From: an uncultured Alphaproteobacteria bacterium | Lineage (GTDB): Bacteria > Pseudomonadota > Alphaproteobacteria > HIMB59 > GCA-002718135 | NCBI GenBank assembly: GCA_902602885.1 | Contig: CACKSM010000005.1 | Coordinates: 1 to 54,715 of the forward strand | Direction: 5' to 3' | DNA length: 54,715 nt | In this document: positions 36,827 through 46,075 of the stretch, piece by piece | Position numbering within the stretch: the stretch's first letter is position 1 | Layout of the letters: each line of letters begins with the position of its first letter | The notes under the pieces: generated by a model | What the model was told of the DNA's origin: nothing | Database searches by the model: none | What the model saw: only the letters and a program-made list of their open reading frames with translations | Made by a program: the position numbers and the translations under genes

Positions 36827-37830
36827 TGAACGAAAGTAATCGTGTAATTTCTGGTTCTCTTTTTATATTAGCTAGTATCGCTGTTGCGTTTATACTAAAT
36901 TTTTCTCAACCAATAATGGTCCCATTTGTTTTAGCACTTCTTTTAAGGATATTAATTGATCCAATAATTGATTTCCAGACTATAAATCTTCGTGTACACA
37001 GATTTATTGCAGTTTTTATAAGTATTTGTTTAATTGTACTTTTATTCTCAATTATAGTTCCTTTTATTGTTTCTTCTGTAGCAACATTCTTGGAGTCTGC
37101 AGATGACTATAATCAAAAAGTAATCATTTTAATTGAGGCAGCCATAATACAACTGCAACAATTTGAAATTGATATTGATAGAGAAACAATTAGAAATACA
37201 ATTGCAGAGTTACCCATTACTAATTGGGCTGCAACTATATTAAGTAATAGTGCAAATTTTATTTCAAAGTTTCTTTTAGTTGTAATTATAACATTATTTT
37301 TATTGCTAGGAACCCCTCCTAAAAATACTTCAGATGAATGGAATGATATCATTAGATTAGTAAAAAAATATATATTTACGAAATTTTTAACATCAGCTTT
37401 TACAGGCATTGCAGCAGGATTAATTTATTGGTTTTTAGGTCTTGAATTAGCCTTCATTTTTGGAAGCTTAACATTTATTTTAAATTTTATTCCAGTCATT
37501 GGTTCTGTAATTGCTGTTTTACTTCCATTACCAATTGCTTTCCTTCAATACAACGATCCAACACTAGTTGTATTAATTATAATTTTACCTACGATTATTC
37601 ATCAAATAGTAGGAAATTTTGTAGAACCTAAAATATTTGGAGAAAGTTTTGGATTACATCCAATTACAATTATTTTATCCTTAATTTTCTGGGGAATGAT
37701 TTGGGGCTTTATTGGAGTTCTTCTAGCAGCACCTTTAACTGCAATCATCAGAATTTCATTTGAAAGATTTGAAACAACCAAACAAATTGCAAGACTATTA
37801 GAAGGTAAGATTCATATAAAAGATAGCTAA
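36826..37830 (+). CDS. AI-2E/PerM-family permease
   Basis: 334 residues with about eight membrane segments, a central hydrophilic stretch (residues 85-135) and the family's late signature blocks: FIPVIGSVIAVLLPLPIA near residue 222 and GNFVEPKIFGESFGLHPI near residue 265. Members export small molecules or, in some species, sodium/protons; the substrate here is unknown. It starts within the mscS stop and its end overlaps the convergent recX end by 4 bases. Confidence 0.87.
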   Translation: MNESNRVISGSLFILASIAVAFILNFSQPIMVPFVLALLLRILIDPIIDFQTINLRVHRFIAVFISICLIVLLFSIIVPFIVSSVATFLESADDYNQKVIILIEAAIIQLQQFEIDIDRETIRNTIAELPITNWAATILSNSANFISKFLLVVIITLFLLLGTPPKNTSDEWNDIIRLVKKYIFTKFLTSAFTGIAAGLIYWFLGLELAFIFGSLTFILNFIPVIGSVIAVLLPLPIAFLQYNDPTLVVLIIILPTIIHQIVGNFVEPKIFGESFGLHPITIILSLIFWGMIWGFIGVLLAAPLTAIIRISFERFETTKQIARLLEGKIHIKDS

Positions 37831-38312
37831 CCTAATATTTTCTTGCATATGTCATAGCTAAAACCAGCTCTTGCCATTTTTGCTAATTTTTTTTCATAAC
37901 TTTCATTTTTTTCTAACAATTTCTTTTTTTTAGCAAATATTTTTGCTGATTCTAATTCCCAATTATCATTATCTTGCTTCATTAAGTTTAAATTATTTTG
38001 AATTTGAGATTTACTCACTCCTTTTTTAATCAAGTAATTGAAAATAAAATTCTTAGATCTTCCAGAATTTGATAAAGAAAAAATTTTTGTTGAGCTATAT
38101 CTACCATCATCAATAAATTTATTTTTTTCTAATTTTAAAATTATACTTTCAATAGTATCAATGAGTTTTTTTTTCTCAAAATTTTTTACATTTAATCTTA
38201 AAATTTTTCTTTTAAGTACACTAACTAGATTATTCTTTGAGGAATCGTACTTGCTTAAGTAATCAATGGCGTATTTTAAGAGTTTTTTTTCGTCCACTAA
38301 ATTAATATACAA
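37827..38312 (-). CDS. recX: RecA regulator RecX
   Basis: 161 residues rich in Lys, Asn and Ser with the three-helix RecX repeats: KLLKYAIDYLSKYDSS at the start, KFIDDGRYSSTKIFSLSNSGRSKNFI near residue 65-90 and the C-terminal MARAGFSYDICKKILG. RecX binds the RecA filament and lowers its activity. No ATG exists at the start: the frame opens with TTG at 38312 or, five codons in, with GTG at 38297. recA is not in this window. Confidence 0.82.
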   Translation of the reverse strand: MYINLVDEKKLLKYAIDYLSKYDSSKNNLVSVLKRKILRLNVKNFEKKKLIDTIESIILKLEKNKFIDDGRYSSTKIFSLSNSGRSKNFIFNYLIKKGVSKSQIQNNLNLMKQDNDNWELESAKIFAKKKKLLEKNESYEKKLAKMARAGFSYDICKKILG

Positions 38313-38345
38313 ATAATTTAAATATATTAAAAGAAAACTCCTAAT

Positions 38346-39116
38346 ATGATTTACTATAATTATCTTTGTTTTCTTACATTAGTAAAAAAAGAGGTCTTTA
38401 GGTTCTTAAAAGTTGGGATACAAACTGTGATTGGACCAGCTATTAGCTCTTTATTATTTTTAGCTGTTTTTAGTTTAGCTCTAGGTAGATCGGTAAATTC
38501 AATAAATGGTATTGATCTGCCTTATTTTATTGCACCCGGTCTAATAATGATGACTATGTTGCAAAACGCTTTCGCTAATTCTGCATCAAGTATTGGTCAA
38601 TCAAAATTTCAAGGAAATATTGTAGACATATTAATGGCTCCATTAAATAATGTTGAACTGGCATTTGGTTTTATTATTGGATCTGTTTTTAGAGGTATTG
38701 TTTGTGGTATAGTTACTACTTTGGGGGTTATGATATTTGTTCCTTTAACCGTTCACTCTTACACTGCTTTACTATTTTTTACATTAATGGGGTGTACAAT
38801 GATGGGAACTTTAGGAACAATTGTTGGTATATGGGCAGATAAATGGGATCAACAACAAGGTATAACTAATTTTATAGTTTTACCTCTTACTTTTTTGTCT
38901 GGAACATTTTATTCAATTTCGAGACTTCCAGAGTTTTGGCAGACAGTTTCCTCATTCAATCCATTCTTCTATAATATTGATGGTTTCAGATATGCTTTTA
39001 CGGGTATTTCTGATAGCTCATTAATCCAAGGATCAATCTTCTTAATAATTATTAATATTATATTAATTTTATTATGCTATTTTATGTTTCGCAAAGGATA
39101 TAAAATTAAATTTTAA
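38346..39116 (+). CDS. ABC-2-type transporter permease
   Basis: 256 residues with six membrane helices and the ABC-2 pattern: GIDLPYFIAPGLIMMTMLQNAF near residue 60, then FVLPLTFLSGTFYSISRLPE near residue 180. This type exports lipids, polysaccharides or drugs with a separate ATPase. No ATPase gene adjoins it: recX is divergent on the left and argD follows 2 bases later. The partner must be encoded elsewhere. Confidence 0.88.
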   Translation: MIYYNYLCFLTLVKKEVFRFLKVGIQTVIGPAISSLLFLAVFSLALGRSVNSINGIDLPYFIAPGLIMMTMLQNAFANSASSIGQSKFQGNIVDILMAPLNNVELAFGFIIGSVFRGIVCGIVTTLGVMIFVPLTVHSYTALLFFTLMGCTMMGTLGTIVGIWADKWDQQQGITNFIVLPLTFLSGTFYSISRLPEFWQTVSSFNPFFYNIDGFRYAFTGISDSSLIQGSIFLIIINIILILLCYFMFRKGYKIKF

Positions 39117-39118
39117 AT

Positions 39119-40297
39119 ATGGTTAGTAAACTTTTATCAAACGTGATGCCAACTTATGGGAACAAATCTCTTGAATTTGCAAAAGGCAAAGGATGTTATT
39201 TATACTCTAGTCAAAATACAAAATATTTAGATTTTGCAAGTGGAATAGCAGTAAATTCTCTTGGGCATTGTCATCCTAAGCTTATAGATGCGCTTAATAA
39301 GCAATCGAAACAACTCTGGCATGTTTCAAACTTATATAAAATTAAAAAACAGGAACAATTTGCAAAATTACTTTGTAAAAATTCTTTTGCAGACAAAGTC
39401 TTTTTTACTAATTCAGGAGCTGAATCTATTGAATGTGGAATTAAAATAATAAGAGGATATCATTCATATTACAAGACTAACAAAACAGAGATTATTACTT
39501 TTGATGGCGCTTTTCATGGAAGAACTTATGGAGCACTTTCTGCACAAAAAAATAAAAAATACTCTAATGGTTTTGGCCCTATGCTTAAAGGGTTTAAACA
39601 AATCGAGTTTAATAATGAAAAAAAATTAATATCGGCAATAAACAAAAAAACAGCTGGTATTATTATTGAACCAATTCAAGGAGAAGGAGGTATTCGCCCT
39701 GCCAATCTAAGTTTTTTAAAATTACTAAGAAAAATCTGTAACGAAAAGAAAATCTTACTTTTTTTCGATGAGGTTCAGTGTGGATTTGGAAGATCAGGTA
39801 AATTATTTTCACATGAATGGGCAAAAATAAAACCTGATATTATGTCTGTAGCAAAAGGTATTGGATCGGGTTTTCCACTTGGTGCTTGTATGTCAACAAA
39901 CAAAGCATGTGTTGCAATGACTAAAGGTAGTCATGGATCAACTTATGGTGGTAATCCTTTAGCTATGAGTGTAGGTTTAGAAGTCTTAAAAATTATCTCT
40001 AATAAAACATTTCTTACAAAAGTTGATAAAATAGCAAGATATTTTTGGAAAAATTTAAAAAAATTAGAGAATTCATCAAATATTATTTCAGAGGTTAGAG
40101 GTGCAGGACTTTTATTGGGAATTAAAACAAATATTAGTAATATAGATTTTTCTGAACAACTTAAAAAAAATAAATTACTAAATGTGCCTGCAGCAGATAA
40201 TACAGTAAGATTAGCTCCACCACTTATTGTATCTTATAAAGAGATTGATAAATCATTAACAATAATTAAAAAAAGTTTAAAAGAACTATCAAGATGA
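39119..40297 (+). CDS. argD: Acetylornithine aminotransferase
   Basis: PLP enzyme of arginine synthesis, converting N-acetylglutamate semialdehyde to N-acetylornithine; may also serve lysine synthesis. Blocks: FFTNSGAESIECGIK near residue 97, FDGAFHGRTYGALSAQ near residue 124, FFDEVQCGFGRSGK near residue 215 and the PLP-Lys in SVAKGIGSGFPLG near residue 244. 392 residues is standard. It overlaps argF by 4 bases (ATGA), forming an arginine pair. Confidence 0.94.
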   Translation: MVSKLLSNVMPTYGNKSLEFAKGKGCYLYSSQNTKYLDFASGIAVNSLGHCHPKLIDALNKQSKQLWHVSNLYKIKKQEQFAKLLCKNSFADKVFFTNSGAESIECGIKIIRGYHSYYKTNKTEIITFDGAFHGRTYGALSAQKNKKYSNGFGPMLKGFKQIEFNNEKKLISAINKKTAGIIIEPIQGEGGIRPANLSFLKLLRKICNEKKILLFFDEVQCGFGRSGKLFSHEWAKIKPDIMSVAKGIGSGFPLGACMSTNKACVAMTKGSHGSTYGGNPLAMSVGLEVLKIISNKTFLTKVDKIARYFWKNLKKLENSSNIISEVRGAGLLLGIKTNISNIDFSEQLKKNKLLNVPAADNTVRLAPPLIVSYKEIDKSLTIIKKSLKELSR

Positions 40298-41190
40298 AGC
40301 ATTTTATTGATATTAATAGTTTTAAAAAAAAAGAAATTGATGAAATAATTTCTCTTGCTAAAAAAATTAAAAAAAACCCAAAAAAATATTCTTCATCTTG
40401 CAAAGATAATACTCTCGGTTTAATTTTTGAAAAACAATCACTAAGAACCAGATTAAGCTTTAATGTTGGAATGCAAAAATTAGGAGGTTCTGTTTTAGAA
40501 TTGCAAAGTAAAGATATTGGCTTTGATAATAAAAGAGAAAAAGCCGAAGATGTTCTTAATGTATTAAGTCAATATATTGATTGCATAATGATAAGAAATA
40601 ATAATCACAAACAAATAGTAAATTTAAGCAAAGAAAATATTTTGCCGATTATAAATGGTTTAACTGAATATAGTCATCCATGCCAAATACTTGGTGATTT
40701 TTTAACTCTACAAGAGCATCTTAAAAGTATAAAAAATGCTAATATTGCTTGGATAGGTGATTATAATAATGTCTTACGCTCTCTTATTCATCTGCAAAAT
40801 ATTTATAATTTCAAACTAAATTTAATCATTCCAAAAGAAATTTTTAAAAATTATAAAAAAGAGTTTCAGCAATACAAAAATAAAAATTTAAACCATTTTT
40901 TTGATCCTATATTAGGTACAAAATATTCAAATTGTATAATGACTGATGTTTGGGTTTCTATGGGTGAAAAAAATAAAAATAAAAAAAAATATTTCAAAAA
41001 TTATAGCGTAGATAAAAAAATTATTAGCAATGCTAAAAATAATGTAATATTTATGCACTGTTTACCTGCAAAAAGAGGACAGGAAGTGACATCAGAAGTT
41101 CTTGATGGAAAAAATTCTGTTGTATTAATGCAAGCAAAAAATAGAATGTTCGTTCAACAAGCTATATTAATTTATGTACTTAAAAAGTAG
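40294..41190 (+). CDS. argF: Ornithine carbamoyltransferase
   Basis: Makes citrulline from ornithine and carbamoyl phosphate. HPCQILGD near residue 128, DVWVSMGEK near residue 217 (ornithine loop) and MHCLPAKRGQEV near residue 250 are present. The carbamoyl-phosphate motif STRTR reads SLRTR near residue 50; Leu at this place occurs in some acylornithine carbamoyltransferases, yet the SMG loop points to ornithine. 298 residues, slightly short. argG and argH are not in the window. Confidence 0.9.
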   Translation: MKHFIDINSFKKKEIDEIISLAKKIKKNPKKYSSSCKDNTLGLIFEKQSLRTRLSFNVGMQKLGGSVLELQSKDIGFDNKREKAEDVLNVLSQYIDCIMIRNNNHKQIVNLSKENILPIINGLTEYSHPCQILGDFLTLQEHLKSIKNANIAWIGDYNNVLRSLIHLQNIYNFKLNLIIPKEIFKNYKKEFQQYKNKNLNHFFDPILGTKYSNCIMTDVWVSMGEKNKNKKKYFKNYSVDKKIISNAKNNVIFMHCLPAKRGQEVTSEVLDGKNSVVLMQAKNRMFVQQAILIYVLKK

Positions 41191-41746
41191 TTTTACCTTA
41201 ATTTTATTTTTGGTGCTATCATGTCAACCAGTTGAAATATTAAGACCAATTGAAATTGATACTTCAAATCTTGATACTATTTCAATTTATTCAAAAAATA
41301 TTGAAATTAATAAAAAATATAATTCTGTTTTTTCTCAAAATAATATTGAAGAACAAATCCAAAAATCACCGATTGATGTAATTGTGGAATGGCATAACAA
41401 AAACATATTAAAAATTGGAAATGAAAATAAATTAGTTATCAATATTTTAGATGCATCTATTACAAAAAATGAAATTGATAATGTTGATGCAAAAAAATAT
41501 GAAGAAAAAACTATATATAAATATGAATTATTTTTTTTAGTTGAATATGAACTCTACGATGACAGTGGTTTTTTAAAGGCAAATACCACTGTTCAAACTT
41601 CTAGATCTACAACATCTCAAAAATATATTTCATTAAATGAAGTTGAAATAATTATTAATGAATTATTATTAACAACAATGAAAGATTATATTAACGAAAC
41701 AAAAAACCAATTATCTATTTATATGGGAGATTATCTAAGTATTTAA
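41174..41746 (+). CDS. Lipoprotein of unknown function
   Basis: 190 residues. The N-terminus is a lipoprotein signal with lipobox LVLSC (Cys17), so the mature protein should be lipid-anchored. The rest alternates short strands (VIVEWHNKNILKI, NKLVINILDASI) and contains many Asn, Lys and Ile; no domain is recognised. It starts 17 bases inside argF and ends overlapping the convergent trkH stop by 4 bases. Its place after argF could reflect cotranscription only. Confidence 0.65.
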   Translation: MYLKSSFTLILFLVLSCQPVEILRPIEIDTSNLDTISIYSKNIEINKKYNSVFSQNNIEEQIQKSPIDVIVEWHNKNILKIGNENKLVINILDASITKNEIDNVDAKKYEEKTIYKYELFFLVEYELYDDSGFLKANTTVQTSRSTTSQKYISLNEVEIIINELLLTTMKDYINETKNQLSIYMGDYLSI

Positions 41747-43191
41747 GCTCTCCAAAAATTAATAGATAATAAAACTAGTACTGTAAAAATTTCTAGTCTT
41801 CCAATAAGCATTGTTAGAGACAATATCCATTTAGCTCCATTGTCTAATAAAAAATAATTTCCACTAGGTCCTATCATTTCACCTAAACCAGGGCCAACAT
41901 TTGAAATTGCAGAAGCAGCTGCTGAAAAGGCAGTTAAAAAATCTAAATTGAATAAGCTTAAACTTACTGCTGATAAAATAAATAAAAATATATACATAAA
42001 GAAAAAGCCCATAATGGAGTTATAAGTGTTTTCATTAACTGATTTCCCATTAAATCTCATCATCAATACTGCATGAGGTTGAGTCAGTTTCCTTATTTGA
42101 GTAATTGCTCCTCTAAAAAGTATTTGCAATCTAAATATTTTAATTCCTCCTGTGGTTGATCCTGCACACCCACCAATAAACATCATTATCATCATTATTA
42201 CAATGCCAAAACTGCCCCAATTAGAAAAGTTACTACTAGTATAGCCGGTGCCAGTTAAAATTGATGTAATATTAAATAAAGCAATTCTAAAAGCAGAAAT
42301 TGCATCTATAGATTGATTAGTAATTAGCCAAATTGTCGTTAACAGAATAATTATAAATAAAATTAGAAAGAATAATTTTATTTGATCATCTTTAAAAATA
42401 AATTTTTTTTGATTATGTAAAAATTGCAAATACAAGACAAATGGTAAACTTCCTACCAGCATAAAAATAATACTTATACTTTCAATTTTAAATGAATTAA
42501 AATATGAAAATGATTCATCATAATTAGAAAATCCACCAGTTGAGATAGTAGTCATTGCATGAATAATTGAATCAAAACCTTGCATTCCATTTACAAAATA
42601 CAAAAAGGCACAAATAATTGACAATGATACGTAAAGTAGAAATAATTCAATTACAAATCGATTAACTTTAGGAATTGTTTTTTCATAAGGATCATCATGT
42701 TCCATGTGTAGCAGCTGCATTCCACCAATTTGTAAAGTTGGCAAAATTGCCATTGCAAGAACAATTATACCTATTCCTCCAAACCATTGAAGAAGAGATC
42801 TCCAAATTAATATACCCTCTGATAAGTTTTCTAAATTATTAATAACAGTTGCACCAGTCGTAGTAATTCCACTTACTGATTCAAAAAAAGCATCTGTATA
42901 TGAGAGGGAAGATGATGAATACACAAATGGAATTGCACCAAAAAGAGATATTACTAACCAAGATAAAATTGTTAACAAAAATGCCTGCCTAATTCCAAGC
43001 TTAATATTTTTTTTTCTAAACGAAAAATATAAAATTATACCAATAAAAAATGTGATTAAGCTTGAGTAAAAAAATTGTAACCAATCATAATTATCATAAT
43101 AAAGATCAAAGAACATTGGAATCAGCATTGCTACTGCTTCAATACATATCAGTATTCCAATTATATTTAATATCGACCTAAAGTCTCTCAT
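41743..43191 (-). CDS. trkH: Trk/Ktr potassium uptake channel subunit
   Basis: 482 residues, inner membrane. Four pore-loop repeats of the Trk type are visible, such as SVSGITTTGATVI near residue 106, AMTTISTGGFSNYD near residue 222, SILTGTGYTSSNF near residue 316 and SAISNVGPGLGEM near residue 435, with the selectivity glycines. A region of HDDPYEKTIPKVNRF between helices is also typical. It needs TrkA to work; trkA is not in this window. Followed upstream by apaG, 12 bases away. Confidence 0.93.
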   Translation of the reverse strand: MRDFRSILNIIGILICIEAVAMLIPMFFDLYYDNYDWLQFFYSSLITFFIGIILYFSFRKKNIKLGIRQAFLLTILSWLVISLFGAIPFVYSSSSLSYTDAFFESVSGITTTGATVINNLENLSEGILIWRSLLQWFGGIGIIVLAMAILPTLQIGGMQLLHMEHDDPYEKTIPKVNRFVIELFLLYVSLSIICAFLYFVNGMQGFDSIIHAMTTISTGGFSNYDESFSYFNSFKIESISIIFMLVGSLPFVLYLQFLHNQKKFIFKDDQIKLFFLILFIIILLTTIWLITNQSIDAISAFRIALFNITSILTGTGYTSSNFSNWGSFGIVIMMIMMFIGGCAGSTTGGIKIFRLQILFRGAITQIRKLTQPHAVLMMRFNGKSVNENTYNSIMGFFFMYIFLFILSAVSLSLFNLDFLTAFSAAASAISNVGPGLGEMIGPSGNYFLLDNGAKWILSLTMLIGRLEIFTVLVLLSINFWRA

Positions 43192-43203
43192 TGTATTTGT
43201 GAA

Positions 43204-43596
43204 TTAATTTAATTTATTATTTTCAAATGGTGTATCTAATGAAAACTGAGGTATTTGAACATCAAAAGAATTTCCATCATCGCCTTGCATCTCATAACTT
43301 CCTTCCATGAAACCTGAAGAAGTAGTTAAAGGTGTACCACTAGTATACTCAAACTTTTCACCTGGATTTAATATAGGTTGCTCGCCTACAACACCTTTAC
43401 CTCGTACTTCTTGAAGAGTACCATTAGCATCAATAATTTTCCAATGCCTGTTTACAAGCTGTACTTTTTCATTACCTTGGTTATCAATTATTACTTTATA
43501 AGCCCATACATAATGCTGATCTTCAGGCTCAGATTGGTCTTCAAGATAATAAGGTTTAACAGTAATATTTATTTTTTTTGTAGTTTTGGAATACAT
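43204..43596 (-). CDS. apaG: ApaG/DUF525-domain protein
   Basis: 130 residues forming a single Ig-like beta-sandwich of the ApaG family. Conserved blocks: HYVWAYKVIIDNQG near residue 28, LVNRHWKIIDANG near residue 47, GVVGEQPILNPGEKFEYTSG near residue 68 and GFMEGSYEM near residue 95. Function in bacteria is poorly known; links to nucleotide binding and metal tolerance exist in the literature for relatives. It lies immediately upstream of trkH in the same direction. Confidence 0.93.
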   Translation of the reverse strand: MYSKTTKKINITVKPYYLEDQSEPEDQHYVWAYKVIIDNQGNEKVQLVNRHWKIIDANGTLQEVRGKGVVGEQPILNPGEKFEYTSGTPLTTSSGFMEGSYEMQGDDGNSFDVQIPQFSLDTPFENNKLN

Positions 43597-43636
43597 TGAA
43601 GTAAGCTCAATATACCAAAATATTTATAAACAAAAG

Positions 43637-44545
43637 TTAATTTGTTTTTTTTATTTCCACTCTTCTATTTGCGGGCTGTTTGGTGTCATCTGGAGTATCT
43701 ACAGCTAAAGATTCCTCACCTTTGCCTAAAATTTTAATACTACTCTGATTAATTCCATAATTAATTAAAATTTCTTTTACAACCTCTGCTCTTTTCACTG
43801 ATAATGATAAATTATATTTGTTTGTTCCTTTAGTATCAGTATGTCCAACGACAAGATATTCATTAATATCATTTCCATAATTATTTAAAAATTTTTTTAT
43901 TTTATCTTTACTAACTTCAGATAAATTGAATTGATCAAAATCAAAATAAATTATTTGCATTAATTCTTTATTTTCATTTTTAGTTACAATTGTTACTTCA
44001 TCTTTTGTTTCATTTTCTAAAATATTATCTTTGTTATCTGAAGTTTCCTGCTTATTTTCCTGAGTAGATATTTTTCCATAAATATTATGCATGGCTTTTA
44101 AGAAATCATTCTTGCAACTATTAATATCCCATGTTTGCCAATTTTCCTCCTGTTGCTCTGACCAGCAATCTAATGACGAAATAGCTCTTGCCAAATTAAT
44201 AGGATCAATATTTTTAGCATCTTTATAAATTGTCATAAGGTTTTCATATGCAATTATTATTTCATTAATATTTTCTTCTGGAATTTTCCAATATGAAATT
44301 TCTTCTGGATATATTTCATCAGTTTCTAAACTCTTGAGAGCTTTTTCAGAATATAATTTTGCTGAATTCCAATCGTGCATTTCTTCTGCCTCGAAACTAG
44401 CTCTTTTTTTGTATTCGGATAGTAAGTGTTCTTGAAAGTTTTTTGGTTCTTTATTTTCCATTTTAGAGAGTTCTTTATAACTTGCTGAACAACCGCCTAA
44501 AAAAATTAGTAAAGAGATAATAGGTAGTAATAATTTAAATTTCAT
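43637..44545 (-). CDS. OmpA-family lipoprotein
   Basis: 302 residues. A lipobox LGGC ends the signal peptide at Cys19 when translation starts at ATG 44545 (a TTG three codons earlier is possible). Residues about 20-160 are helical with no recognised domain, a Lys/Glu/Asn-rich linker follows, and residues about 190-300 are an OmpA-type peptidoglycan-binding domain (IIYFDFDQFNLSE, VVGHTDTKGTNKYNLSLSVKRAEVV, DDTKQPANRRVEI). It should tie the outer membrane to the cell wall, as Pal-like proteins do. Confidence 0.85.
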   Translation of the reverse strand: MKFKLLLPIISLLIFLGGCSASYKELSKMENKEPKNFQEHLLSEYKKRASFEAEEMHDWNSAKLYSEKALKSLETDEIYPEEISYWKIPEENINEIIIAYENLMTIYKDAKNIDPINLARAISSLDCWSEQQEENWQTWDINSCKNDFLKAMHNIYGKISTQENKQETSDNKDNILENETKDEVTIVTKNENKELMQIIYFDFDQFNLSEVSKDKIKKFLNNYGNDINEYLVVGHTDTKGTNKYNLSLSVKRAEVVKEILINYGINQSSIKILGKGEESLAVDTPDDTKQPANRRVEIKKTN

Positions 44546-44557
44546 ATAGTACAATTA

Positions 44558-44594
44558 TCAAAATTTGCTGTCAAAACTAAGACGAAATTTTGAC
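44558..44594 (+). promoter_or_regulatory. Overlapping inverted repeats before the DmdA-like gene
   Basis: TCAAAATTT (44558-44566) pairs with AAATTTTGA (44585-44593), while GTCAAAA (44570-44576) pairs with TTTTGAC (44588-44594); the two stems share their right arm. They lie about 105 bases before the start codon in a 151-base gap. They may be an operator or switchable leader; no riboswitch class is recognised. Confidence 0.25.
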
Positions 44595-44696
44595 CTAATT
44601 AAGGTCCACCATTTTTTTTACATCACCTACATTTTATCATTGCAGAGTATTTAAAGATTAAATACAGAAATAGCATATTTATTTAAGGAGTTTATA

Positions 44697-46028
44697 ATGA
44701 TTAAACATTCTACGTCGGTGGATCAATCGGACAGAAAGGTTCCCTACAATTTAAGACAAAGTGGTCCTACACCAGTCCAAATGCTTATTTCAACCAGAGT
44801 GAGAAAATCACCTTATTGGCATTTGTCAATGGAGGCGGGATGTTGGAGAGCAACAGTTTATAATAGAATTTATCATCCAAGAGGTTACGTAAAGCCTGAA
44901 GATGGTGGAGCAATGGTTGAGTATGAGGCAATTAAAAATCATGTTACTATGTGGAATGTTGCTGTCGAAAGACAAATTCAGGTCAAAGGTCCTGATGCTG
45001 AGGCATTTGTTGATTACGTCATAACTAGAGATGCTACTAAAATATCTCCAATGAGAGGAAGATACGTAATTCTTTGTAATCAATATGGTGGTGTTTTAAA
45101 CGATCCTATTCTTCTAAGAATTTCAAAGGATGAGTTTTGGTTTTCTTTATCTGACTCAGATATTGGTTTGTATTTGCAAGGTGTAAATCATGATAATAGA
45201 TTTAATGTTCATATCGATGAAATTGATGTAAGCCCAGTTCAAATTCAAGGCCCTAAAGCGCATGCTTTGATGAATGATTTAATAGGTGATCAAGTTAAAG
45301 TTGATGAAATGCCATTCTATGGACTTGCTGCTGCGAAAGTAGGTGGAAGAGATTGTATAATTTCTCAAACAGGTTTCTCTGGTGAGGCAGGATTTGAAAT
45401 TTATTTATATGAGTCTACTAAGTATGCCGATGATATGTGGAATGCTGTTTTAGAAGCAGGAAAAAAACATAATCTTATGGTTATAGCTCCGGCTCATCAT
45501 CGAAGAATCCAAGCAGGAATTCTATCTTGGGGTCAAGACATGGATAATCAGCATAATCCTTTTCAATGTAATTTAGGCTATCAAGTATCTTTATCTGGTA
45601 AAGGTGAATGGAATAAAACTTCTGATTATGTTGGTAAGGCTGTTCTTGAAAAGATGAAGGCAGATTTAAAAGATGGAAAAAAACCATACAAGCTTCAGTT
45701 AGTTGGATTAAGCTTAGGAGGAAAACCTATCGAAGAATATGCTCCTGATTTTTGGCTTATTTCAGAAGACGGCAACGAACCTTGTGGATTCATAACATCT
45801 CCTTGGTATCATCCTGAACAAGGAAGGAACATTGCTATGGGCTATGTACCATTTGATGGAACTCTAAATAAAAATGGTTTTCCTATTGGAAATTTTGGTA
45901 GTAAATTCAAGGTTCATCTACCTGATCAATATGCAGATACACCTGGTGTGCCAGTAGATGCAGAAGTTGTGCCAATTCCTTTTACTGAATCACACAACGC
46001 TAATACTAGAGAAGTAGTAGATAAATAA
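44697..46028 (+). CDS. DmdA-like GcvT-family methyltransferase
   Basis: 443-residue tetrahydrofolate-dependent demethylase fold. The order of blocks follows the DMSP demethylase DmdA: TRVRKSPYWHLSMEAG near residue 30, MWNVAVERQIQVKGPDA near residue 88, SLSDSDIGLY near residue 147, VQIQGPKAHALM near residue 180, GFSGEAGFEIYL near residue 223 and GILSWGQDMDNQHNPFQCNL near residue 272. It is about 70 residues longer than DmdA, with additions at both ends, so the substrate (DMSP, a betaine or another methylated compound) is open. A strong AAGGAG site at 44685-44690 precedes the ATG, suggesting high expression. Confidence 0.75.
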   Translation: MIKHSTSVDQSDRKVPYNLRQSGPTPVQMLISTRVRKSPYWHLSMEAGCWRATVYNRIYHPRGYVKPEDGGAMVEYEAIKNHVTMWNVAVERQIQVKGPDAEAFVDYVITRDATKISPMRGRYVILCNQYGGVLNDPILLRISKDEFWFSLSDSDIGLYLQGVNHDNRFNVHIDEIDVSPVQIQGPKAHALMNDLIGDQVKVDEMPFYGLAAAKVGGRDCIISQTGFSGEAGFEIYLYESTKYADDMWNAVLEAGKKHNLMVIAPAHHRRIQAGILSWGQDMDNQHNPFQCNLGYQVSLSGKGEWNKTSDYVGKAVLEKMKADLKDGKKPYKLQLVGLSLGGKPIEEYAPDFWLISEDGNEPCGFITSPWYHPEQGRNIAMGYVPFDGTLNKNGFPIGNFGSKFKVHLPDQYADTPGVPVDAEVVPIPFTESHNANTREVVDK

Positions 46029-46036
46029 AATATTTT

Positions 46037-46075
46037 AAGAAGCTCTATTTAATTAATAGAGCTTCTTTATTTTAA
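46037..46075. terminator. Bidirectional terminator between the DmdA-like and DsbA-like genes
   Basis: A 13-base-pair stem (46037-46049 with 46055-46067, loop 5) built on AGAAGCTCTAT is flanked by T-rich sequence to the right and A-rich sequence to the left. It sits between convergent stops and can serve both strands. Confidence 0.85.

Noticed and set aside
44697..46028. Direct naming as dmdA
   Set aside because: Block order fits DmdA, but the extra length and the many GcvT paralogues in marine bacteria make the substrate uncertain.
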